From Heterobilharzia americana (Eukaryota > Platyhelminthes > Trematoda > Strigeidida > Schistosomatidae): a DNA stretch of 64,000 nt. The stretch is from NCBI GenBank assembly GCA_944470555.2, contig OX104127.1, positions 161,175,276-161,239,275 of the forward strand. The letters run 5' to 3'. The notes under the pieces are model-generated. The model did no database searches. It saw only the letters and a list, made by a program, of their open reading frames with translations, and had not been told where the DNA came from. Positions 23,397 to 35,300 of this stretch are shown one piece after another. Each line of letters opens with the position of its first letter. Position 1 is the stretch's first letter. Both the position numbers and the translations under genes were made by a program.

Positions 23397-26300
23397 CTGA
23401 TGAAATTCAATTTAAAGTCATTTGTTTACTTTTTTTTCAGAAAAACCAATAAATCAACTTAATCTCATCATTTAAATGCATTTTTTTTAGAATATTTCAT
23501 CACACTGGATGCTACGCAGAAGCTTTTCCATCAAAGAAAACCTTAACAAATCTCAGAGTTATCAGTAGCTACTAAACAAATACCTTTATACGTTTATTAT
23601 TATTAATTGTCCCTTGGGTTCCTAATGGAACATACGGCTTCAGTAGCACGTCTCTATTACACTCTCTTCTCTGCAATCTTTTGAACCTGGCTCCACGACA
23701 GCCCACAAGCTCTCATTTCTTCCTCACACACCATTTCCTCCACGTCACCCTCTTCTATCAACTTGTTAGTTTTCGCCTGTAGATCTTCATGCTTGTGTGA
23801 TATGAGACACAGGTCATCGGTGAAATCCAAATCTTCTAGGATCTTTTCCCTGGTCCAGCGTATTCCTCTCTTCTCGCTTCTCACAGTTTGTTGCATGATC
23901 CATTCCACTACAATCAGAAAGATCATGGGTGATAGTAGGCGGCAGCCTTGTCCTACTCCTGTCTTCAATTCCATAGCGTCACTGAGCTTTCCACTGTAGA
24001 TCACCTGACGCGTAGCGTCTTCATATAGTTGTTGAATGAGGTTAATGAAGATTTGTGGCCCTCCGTGGTGTTGAAGCAGTTGTCAAATTACTTGTCGGTC
24101 GACGCGGTCGAAGGTCTTTGAAAAGTCGATGAAGTTGAGGTAGAATTGAGTTGACTGCCATTCTATACTCTGTTCTATGATGATGCGTAGTGTAGCGTTG
24201 CAATTCGGTCCGAACATGACTTGTACTTCCTGAATCCAGCCTGTCCCGGCCGTAGTTTTGAATCCAGAGCATCCCTTAGTCTCTCCAGGATAATACGGCT
24301 TAATATTTTGCTTGGGGTGGACAGCATCACGATGCCGCACCAGTTCTTGCAAACACTGAGGTCACCTTTGTTCGGAAGTTTGACAAGGTAGTCCTTCTTC
24401 CAATCGCCAGGCACCTTTCCTTCCTTCCTTCCAAACCTTCTGCAATAGAGGCGTGAGCATGTCCGCTGTTGTCCCTGCGTCCGTTCTCAGTGCTTCTGGT
24501 GGGATTCCATCTGGTACTGCCGCTTTCCCACATTTCAGTAGCCTAATTGTATTCAGGAATTCGACTTCCGTCTGAGGGCTTGTGTTCACTGGTATTTCTG
24601 GACGAGTTGCAGGTGGTGTTGGTGGTGGATTCAAGAGTTTTTTTGAAGTGGTGAGCCCACTACTTTTTTGTTTCTCCTGTTTGGTAACTAGGTTTCCTTC
24701 ATCATCTTTTATTGATTTCATCTGTGTTGATCTCGTCCTCCCGGATAGTAACCTGGTTATTTGACACAATGTTGTCAGGTCTCTCCTACCAGCAACCTGT
24801 TCTACTTCACTTGCAAGTGTGTAGCAGAAGTGTCTTTTGTCTTTCCGTGCACTCTTCTTCACTTATTTGTCCAGTGTTTTATACGTTGTACTCAGTTCGT
24901 CTTTTTGTTGTGCATCCTTACACTGATTCATCTTCTGCTTCACCATTAAGTGTCAATACAAAAAATCAAAGATTACATAGTGCAATGGTACTTGAATCCT
25001 GGCATCATTCTAGGTAAAAACACAAGATGAATAGCCTTATTAACTATACAAATCTATACAGAAATAGGTTTGATCTACTTTATTCAGTAGAACTAGCTAG
25101 CTAGGCTTTGATTACAATTAACTTGGAAGTATATTCAGTTAACAGAGTATTTATTGAGGTAGATTAAGACTATAAACTTAAGTATTTCTTAGATAGGTAA
25201 ACAATAATATAATATATGGATTTAATACATACCTTGCATTTGTACACTTGGACAATGAGGTATCATTCGTAAATTTTCGAATAATTTCGTTTTTATATGC
25301 TCTAAATATTCACTAGTATTCTGATTAGCCATATTACTAGGGCTTATATGAAGTTTAAAGTCTGGTCCAAAGTATTCATAATAATCATTATAAGGCAAAT
25401 CATTAGGGATATCAGTTGCTAAGGCAATAGATGTTTCATAAGTCCAACATCTAGCAACATTTCGAATTGTATAACCACCACCTTAATCGAAAAAAAAGAA
25501 AAATAAAGCATTTTAAGAGAGGGAATATATATGCACGGTAATGTATAATACTTATACATAGTGACTACAGAAATAAACAATGATAACTATAATAATATAC
25601 ATTTAGTGTTATTGCTTATATTACACCGTAGTTGACTGGACCCAATTGATCAGTCCCTGTTGGCATACAGACAATAACACTAAACCTATACCTGTCGCAC
25701 AAGAAGTGACTATTATGGCTCGGTGGTGTAGTGGATAACGCCATGGAGTTTAAAGCGTTCTCTCCCGAGTCCCGGTGGAGACAACATCACTCACTGAGAG
25801 GCAGGTACAACCAGCTGACGAGTCCCAAATAGGACGAAATGCGCGTCCTGGATTCTACTGCTAGCCACTGTCTATCATTACTATATATAATATATACATT
25901 CAGTATATTTTTTTACTAAAACTCAAAAACTATCAAATTGTCATAGTGTAGTGGGCGTCGCTGATTAGAATGGACATAAGTAGTATATGTTGGGAGGGTG
26001 GCAGAAATCATAGGGAATTACATATATGACAGTGGATGCTGCTGTATGAAGAGAGCAAATATCAAGAGAGAAACAGAAGAGGAAACGAAGCACACTTTGA
26101 AAATGACAGTTTTAGTGCAATGTGTACCATATGTAACGACTATCGTTTCAATTGTTCATAATAAACACTCTTTCCGTCGTGTCTGTCTTCTGTCTCTTCA
26201 ATAGAACTAATAACTAATAATAATGATAATAATAATAATAATACAAAGTATATGTCATAAAAGAAAACGAGTACAAACCTCCAACGAGAAGAAGCGGTAT

Positions 26301-29300
26301 AGGAAATGAACGAATAAATTCAACGCATTTCCCATGACCTTTTAAACTTAAGTTAAAACATCCAAGTCGATCACCACTAAGTGAATCAGCTCCACATTGT
26401 AAGACAATAGCTCCAGGTCTAAAAGTTTCCATAACCTGAATGTGTATATTAGAAAGTAAACACACAAGAAGAATTTACCTTTGTGATGACAGGTTTAAAA
26501 ATACGTTCATAGCATTCATCATCCATTCCATCTCTCAAGGGACAATTAACAGCATAATATTTACCACGACCAGCACCAATATCTTTTAGATCACCAGTAC
26601 CAGGGAAATATTCTCCATACTTGTGGAAACTAACAGTCATTACTCTATCGGTTGTATAGAAAGCTTCCTTAATTATGAGAATATGAATTGAATAAGATCG
26701 AACTTACTTCAACACCATCTCCATGATGAATATCAATGTCCACATATAGAACTCTTAGATGATATTTTAAAAGTTCTAAAATCCCAATTACAATATCGTT
26801 TACATAACAGAATCCAGATGCTTCAGACTTCTTTGCATGATGAAGACCACCACCCCAATTAATTGCTATATCAGTTTGTCGTTTATTAAGCTTGACAGCA
26901 CCAGCAATTGAACCTCCAGCGGATAATTGACAAAATTCAAATAGTCCATCAAAAACTGGACAATCTTCACCAACATTAAAGCGTTGCATTTGTTTATTGA
27001 ATTCATGCATATTATCTGGTCTAACATTCTTTAAAAATTTGACATATTCATCACTATGAAATCTTGTCATATCTTCACTGTAAGCTTTAGATGGTCTATA
27101 AACTTCCATTTTTCTATAAAGACCATAATTAAGAAGAAGATTATGCGTCATCCTAATGCGATGTGGTTTCATAGGATGCCCTTGACCATAATAATAATTC
27201 CCAATATCACCTGAAATGTAATTTAATGAAAAGATGAACTGTTACTCTAAAGTTACTATCAAATTATAATGTTTGTATTGAAAACGAACAGAGCAAATTA
27301 ATGGTCAGATGATAAAATACTGATGCGAATAAACGGACAGTTAAATCAATTCTTATCTTTTCGGTTGGAAAGTATACAAACCACTGTTGACTGAAGTTTA
27401 GTCAGAAAGCTCAACTTTAGTAAAATTGAATGTTAAACACCCAATCAAGAGAAATAATTATTAAGTCTACGGACACTCCTAGGGTTGTGTACATATTTAT
27501 CACACTGGTTATGTGCAGTTATAAAAAATAATAACCCTCAAATCATATACAACTATCGCAGAAACAACATACATACATTAGGGTTGCCAGACACTGGAGT
27601 TTTGACTTCTGAGGTTCAACATCTGTTTTTGATATAGGCTCTCAATTTTTAACGCTCCATTGTGCAGTAGGCGGTGTGACTTAGAGATTGGTGTTCTATA
27701 GACTTGAATCGTTATTAACGGTTGTAGACTAAAATGTTGAATACCGAACCATGCCACCAGCGACAGAATATCATAGAGCAAGATTGACTGACCATTTCTT
27801 TCCAAAGCGAGAAGACAATATGATCAAGGCTGCTGCTAAACTGACGGAAACAACCTACCGCCGTTACATTCCATCTAACCAACTGTACTTGTCTCAGGAA
27901 ACCACAAGAGTGAAAGTTACCGAAAATCTGTGGTTAGTTTTGCCAAAATTTTCGGTATGTTGAGATGTCAAGTAGCTGCTATTTAAACAAGTTTAGTTAG
28001 GTCCGGTTACAGCGACAGCGACGAAGATTCACAACTTAATGATTAGTGAAATAAAACCGAATTGGTATTTGTAAGATGAATACTATTAGTTGTTGTGATG
28101 AGAATGATATTCGACTAATAGACAAGTAACGTCACTCTAGTCCAAAGTTCCTGAGACGTTACAATTTCCGATGTCAAATGCAAATGGGGTTATGAAACAA
28201 TTATAGCCAAAGGCTTTTAAGTCTTGCAGTGTCTTTGTCAACATTTTCAAAACTCGGAGACGCCACATTATATACAATACGAAATTCTAGTGGTTAGTTA
28301 GAAGTAGGAAAAAACTCATGAAGCATAAATCCAGTAGCAAAGATACAAATGGACATGAGATTTTCGAAGCAAACAAACAAGGTTTGGATGCAGTTAATCA
28401 TCTACACAATACACTGAACTTTTACAGTGATTGAGAAAACAGTAGACAACCACGATGAGCATGCAAGGAGAGGATTTAATTTGGTGGACATGACGTACTT
28501 TTTGGCTGCATAGCAATTTGTAATTACTCATGCGCTCTTCCTTTGAACAGTTTGGCAACAACTTGAAATTTTGATGTCTATATTTTTTTGAATTTGACAA
28601 CACACTTCGAAAGCGAAATCCGTTTCACAAACTTGTACACCTTTGTGTAGTAGAGGAAGTAAATAAGCATTTGAAGGAACGTGACATGTTTCTATATCCA
28701 GCAAGCTATGGAAACAGCAGCAGAAATAGTTGGTAACTCGTGACCGTAAGGCTACTAAAGATGAATAGACCTTTGTACGCTAATCTGAACTTAGTTATGA
28801 AAGTCTCATCCTGACAAGTAAACTTGGAATATCAACTCAAAAGAAGCGATGATTTGTGAGATTAGTTAACAAAACAAACTCCTGATAACTTTCAGGAACA
28901 GGTGGTTGGAACGAACACTTCATGAATTTGGAAATGAGACAGGCTACATTTCACAACTATCCAGAGTCGGTCTTCTACTGCATATCGAAGTGTGAGCATG
29001 TTATAAAAAGAAACGGAGTAAAGCGATAAGATTGGATTATCTGCTTCAGAAGTCTTTAACGGCGATAGACAGGAATAGTTAGCTAAATTAACTGTGTTGC
29101 AAACTTAAGAAGAAGTTCCCATTGCCAACAGTCAAGTTAATTTATGAAAAATTCTTGAGACAACCTCAAGGAAATTAGTTCAACTAACGCAACGACCCCG
29201 ATTCTACGATACTTAGTTGCTTTACGCCTAGCTGTAGTTAGGAAACTGGGCAGGTTTTGAGGCAAACGTATCATGCATGCCAATCGCTGACGTTGTAAAC

Positions 29301-32300
29301 AAGCCACTTAAGAAGTATATGCTATCGAGCTAGCATCCTTAAAAAGTTAAAGATGAATGACAAAGGCCTGGCTGGCATCACAAAGTTTGTTACAAGGAAG
29401 CAGATATATTGGCTTTTATTTACCGGAATTCTAGGCATGTTTACATAAAAATATGAAGCGTCTCACTCTCACTTCATGGACTACTAATTCTTTTTTACTT
29501 GTGATTAATCTCCAATTTACTGCAACTGCATATATAATTAGCACTTGGGAAAAAGTTAGGCAGATGTTCATTAAACTTACAACAATGTGAGTTTCGTAGA
29601 CCCTAGACACACCATTCACGATTCTATTATACACTCAACCTAATAGGCGAGCGATGAAGGAGGATTTCTTATTGCTCGACCAATAGATGTCACCTTGACG
29701 TGGTGGTTAGGCTTGCATATCACAATGACCCAACGAGCTATGCTGGTGAAACACTTAATCCCTCAAGGTCCTACAATACCAGAAACGTCTGCTGGATAGT
29801 GGTTAGACGTAAAGCAGTTACCGTCGTGGTGTAAATTACTACCCTATGAGGGCGAAGTCATACTGTTGATAGCTGGATGGGGTGTGACAGCAGGAAGGTG
29901 TTTTCCTTAGATGACCAGTAGTACCATGCTGATGCTGCCTTCTCAGTGAAAACGGGGTTAGAAAAGGTTGGCCCCAAAAATAACACACTTCACCATACCC
30001 CACGGTCTGCTGGGCCAGGATTGTTGGTTCATCTGTCGTTTCTTTTCGACCATTCGGCCCCAAAAATACTAAAGTTCAAAATAATCATACACAAAAGACT
30101 GCGTGTGACAGGCCTCAAGCAGATGTCCGATAGGCTCTGCCGTCACACAAATCTCTTTCAGGTACATTAGGAAGAAATAGCCTTCCACGGTGTGGCCAGC
30201 CGGGAAGTGTCAACCACCCTCACAACTCTATCAGCACTCAACTTTCCTCAGACTGCTATCCAACTCCCCCATCATCACCTTTTAATCTTTCCTCACATCT
30301 CTCAATTAACGATACTACATCATCTTAAATTTCTCCTAGCTCTGCAGCCTTTGACAACGATCTGAGTCCACAAAACAGTATCATTGGTCTCCTTAAACCA
30401 CACTCCAAATTACACACTACAGCCTTCAATGTCCACAATCTCCGTCAAGTTGGTCAACAGGCTTCGTTAGCAAAGACTCTAGCAACTCGGGCCATGGATG
30501 TGTGTTGTGTTTGTGAGACACGCATACAGGACCCAAGTGTGGTTATTCACCTGACCTCTCCTGACCAATCTGGTGAATCCGCGAAATTCACCCTTCCAGT
30601 TTCTCGAGATTCGATAGCTAGCTATAGAAACTCGAAGAGTGTAGGCAGGTGTAGGCATAACACTAAGCACTAGGGCAGAAAACTCACTATTAGACTGGAT
30701 CCCAGTTGATAGTCGCCTCTGCGTTATCCGACTTAACGGTACAGTGGGAACTAAAAGGAATAGTCAGACTCGCTGTTGTCTCTCTCTGCTTACGCTTCCA
30801 CTGACTGGAGTTCGTATGAAGTGAAAGACGAGTTCTACTGTAAACTGTCTGGCCTCCTCTCCAAAGCCAAACGTTCGGACATGGTGGTTGTTGCAGGCAA
30901 CTTCAATGCACAGGTGGGTAGACTGAGAGAGGCAGAAAGGCACTTAGGTGGCACTTTCGGAGTCCCAGCTGAACGAACAGATAATGGTGATCGCCTACTA
31001 CAACTGTGCTCAGATGACCGCCTATTTTCAGCTAGCACAAATTTCAGACATGAAGAAAGACATTGTCTGACGTGGCGTCCACCGACCTCAACTCAGCGAT
31101 GGACACAGATAGACCACATTGCCACTAGTCATCGCTGGAGAGGATCGGTGGGAGACTGCCACTCCTTCTAGAGTACGTGTTTCGATAGCGACCACGCGTT
31201 GGCCCCAGCGCGTTTATGCCCGCGTCTCAATGGACGTAGAAAAATTTTGGCAACGAAACCTTTACGAGTGCTGCTGGACAAAGAAAACACCAAAGCCATG
31301 TTCAGTGAGAAGTTGGCTAGGCAGTTATCGAAACAAAAGACTACCACTCATCCAGAAGAAGCTTGGTGCCATCTCGAGTCTGCTGTGAAAGCAGCACTGA
31401 AGACCGTAGCCCAATCCGGAATAGTGGCTAGAAAGAGCCAGTGGATAATCAGCAGCTTCTTCCAACTAATGGATGCACATGAACGCATCCCTGTGGGCTC
31501 TGAGTACAGTGAAGAGCGAACGCAAATTAAAAGTAGACTGAAAAAGTCTACGCAACGACCACCAACAGTGGTGGACAGCGAAGGCCAAAGAGATGGATAA
31601 GGCGGTGGCGGTGAGTGGTTATAGTAGACAGTTATTTAGGCTTATCAAGAAGACTAGGGGAAAAAGGTAGACTGTGGTTGGTGAGACCATAGCGGAGAAG
31701 GACGGATCTGCGATTCACTCGCAGAGGAGACGACTCGACCGATGGGCAGAACACCTCGAGGACCAGTTTAATTGGCCTCCAGCCACCATTGCGTTGCCCG
31801 CTATCCAGTCGGATCCTGAATAGAACATTGAGATAGGTCCCTAAACACTAGGAGAAATTGAGAAAGCGGTAGGTAACCTGAAACGAGGAAAGGCGGAGGG
31901 ACCAGATGGACTAACTCCTGAGGTATACACAGATGGTGATAGGGTGCTCTTAGTCAGATTAACGGAAGTGTTAACCAATATATGGAAATCAAATACGATC
32001 CCTTCTGACTAGTCTAAATAACTGATTATCTCAGCCTTTAAGATAGGCGAGAAGTCCTCTTGTGATAACCACAGAATAATCAGCCTGACAAACATAGTGT
32101 CCACGATCCTAGGTTCTATAATTCTCCGACGCCTGAGTGGAGCTCGGGAACAACAAGTTCGAGAAAACAAGAGGGGTTTTAGACCCGGCCGCGGGTGTAT
32201 CGACCAAATGTTCACACTGAGCAAGGTTCTGGAACAAAGACACGCTTACCGACGCCCGACAATAGCTGTATTTATCGACCTACATGCGGCATTCGACGCC

Positions 32301-35300
32301 GTTGATCGAGAAGTCTTATGGTAAGGTCGCTCACTGAAAGGCATGCCGAGTAAGTACATCACCCTATTGAAGGCTCTACTTGAACACCTGTGAGCGTCTA
32401 AGAGCCTATGGTGAGATGTCCAAGCAGCTATGCTCATCGAGTGGTGTCCGTAAAGGGTACCCACTATCTCCATTCTTATTCAATTTTATCATAGATATCC
32501 TTATGGAGATGTCCCTCTCATCACCAGATAACACAAACGTTGACCTAACCACAGGAGAATTTTCATTAGACCTAGAATATCCAGATGATATAGTCCTGTT
32601 AAGTGAAGACGCTGACAAGATGCAGAGTACTCTGAACACTTCGAGTGGGAATTTGAGAATGTTTGGGATGCGTTTCTCACCATCCAAATGCAAATTGTTG
32701 CTCCAGGACTGGTTTTCAACGGTGCCATGGCTAACAATAGAGAGTGTAGAGTGTGTAGATCACTTCATTTACCTGGGAAGTAGGATCAGCCCTGCTCTGG
32801 TGGCTCAGTGGCCGACTGGCTTTTGCTAACTTACACCACCTACGGCACCACCGTGATATCCGATTGTCTACTTAAGGTCGCATGTACTGCACAGCAATCC
32901 GCTCTGTTCTACTGTATGGCTGTGAAACATAGCCATTCAAGGTGGAAGATATGAGAAGGCTTCAGGTGTTTGACCACCGTTGCCTTCGTAGTATAGTATA
33001 GACCGTATTCCGTGGTGTCACCACATGAGTAATACAGAAGTCAGGAGTAGAGGTAAATCAGTTGACGAGGTTATGAACCTTCATCGATTGAGATGGTTGG
33101 GATACGTACTACATATGTCTAGTCGCCGATCGCCTTGTCACACAATGTTAGTCGAAGTAGGTCCAGGTTGGAAAAAGGCCCGAGGTGGCCAGACTAAGAC
33201 ATGGTACCAATGCATGAAGTCTCTGACTGCTGGTTTGAACCATGTGGGGCGATGTAGACTAGGTGGTTGGGGTCCGCAGCACAAAAGGAACCAGTGGCTG
33301 GAGATTCTAGGGGATATGGCTCAGAACCGATGTCAATGGCGCAGACGTATACACACATTATCCTCATCGTAACATTATACCGATCCTCACCATTTTCTCA
33401 TTCTTCCTTTCTTTCTTCTCGTACTTTATATTTCTTTTGATTGGATCTTCCTATCTTTATCTTGCGCCTCACTGCCTTTCTACTTGATGTACTGATATGA
33501 GGTGTGGCAATTCGGACCATTACGCAGTAATGCCTGGTCCTATGTTGATATTGATGATTTTTTATTGCATGACACAATGTTGATCCTACAAAAATGGCAC
33601 AGACAAAATCGACAGAGAACCTCGCACACAAGCGCATCGGCTCAAGTTGCCACACTTCACAGAAGAATACAAAGAACAAGTGGACACAAAAAGACTGGTA
33701 CCAAAGTGTACGAAATCGCGTGGGAAAATAAACAATTTGAAGACAACGGTTAGTGAGAATATTCAAGCTTTATAAGACGTCAAAGACTGTATGTATCTGC
33801 GTCATGGTCACTGATCTTCAGCCATTTCACCAACAGTTTTCAATCACTGATTCCTATTATCTCGAGGACTTTAGTCAGGCAGTCTACATCTCTCTACAAG
33901 GGTAAGATCAGCAGTCAGAGACTTCATTCACTGGTGACATGTCTTGGTCTGACCACCCTGGACCCTCTTTTAACCTAATTTTTGCTAGCACTGCACGTCG
34001 AGGCAGGCGGTGGCTCAGTCGGCATAAGCAGTACATGTTCAAGCCATCTCAGTCGACTAAGGTTCACAACCTTATCAATCGACTTACCAAGTGCCTTTCA
34101 TCTGACTTCAGCATTGCTCACGCGGTGTTTCCACCAAACACTAGCAATGCTACGGAAACACGTAAGATAAAAATCCTGTGATCGCTACACATCTGGTTTT
34201 AACGGCCACTTTTCACAGCCACACAACAGAAAAAAACGAGCTGCTGCGTAGTATATTCGTTCTTAGATATTCAGGTATCTTGCTAGTTGGCGCTTCATAT
34301 GACAAGTTGGCGAATGCCACGTGTGCCTACTGTATATGACGTTTTGTCAGTACCTCACCCCCGTTCGAGTTGATGCAACTCTCCAAGCAAGCCAAATGTT
34401 TGACACATTCCACTACTTCACTCCCTATCATTAAACTGCGAGTAGTTGCTGATCACTTATGAACCATCATCCTACACTTACCAAGTGCAAAGGGCATGCC
34501 AAACATGCTCAGATTTCTGCTCAGTGCATTAAAAAGATCCTATATTTTCTCAGCATCTTCACATAGCAGGACAATATCGTCTGCATACTCCAAGTCGACC
34601 AGATGACCTCTATCACAGTGCAGTAGTTCACAATACAACGGAAAACTGCTTTTTGTCTTCTCACTATCCAACAGACCTTTTTGGCATGGTAGGACCTCGA
34701 CAAAACAACCGTTCCAGGCAGTTTAGCTCGTTGGACCATTGTAATATACAAGCCCGACCACCACGTCAAGGTAGTAGCTATCAGCCGGGACAAAAACGGC
34801 AGTTTGAAGCGACCTACCTTAGACAAGTGGTTAGCAGGAAGTTACCGCAGCAGTCATATGAAATTAAATTCCTTGGTGTTACAGAACTGACAAAAGACTT
34901 GCTTATTATGAGTATTATACAAATATAAATCCAAACCAAACAACTGGGATACTTACACAAATCAGTTTCAGTCTGAGTCTGGAGAATCTCACTCCATAAT
35001 AGTCACTGCATCTGTGTTTTAGGCTGCATAAAATGTTGAAAGTGCGCACACACACACATTGAGTCACATAATAGATCAAAACGTGTGTGAGTATCATTTT
35101 ATGCATACGAATGTCGACTACTTTTAGTCGTATCAGAATGGAGCACGCCGCTGTTTAGTACTACCACTACTCACTTCAACAATACGCAGTCGGCGTGGAT
35201 TAAGAACTTCCTGTACGACAGTATGAATAAACAGGAAACTAGATGCAAACCCGAGTAGGATTTCCTAATGAACCATCGTATTCTTGCACTGTGCTAATGA

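Larger units (their letters stand above)
29655..33570 (+). mobile_element. Near full-length SR2-like retrotransposon in HDAC1 intron 1
   Basis: About 3.9 kb, plus strand, antisense to HDAC1. The 5' UTR spans roughly 29655-30400 and a short coding start lies near 30430 ([12 protein letters not shown]). The endonuclease covers 30480-31200, the RT 31840-32760, the C-terminal region to 33370, and the 3' UTR to about 33570. The length fits the SR2 family of schistosome RTE elements. Stops and frameshifts are scattered (for example near 31181 and 31600), and about 30 bases are missing near 32810 relative to the copy at 121. It explains much of the size of intron 1. Confidence 0.85.

Noticed and set aside
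26669..27172. HDAC gene starting at the Met of MKPHRIRM
   Set aside because: An acceptor at 27211 and a perfectly phased upstream exon at 37200-37242 give the conserved N-terminus, so this Met is internal.
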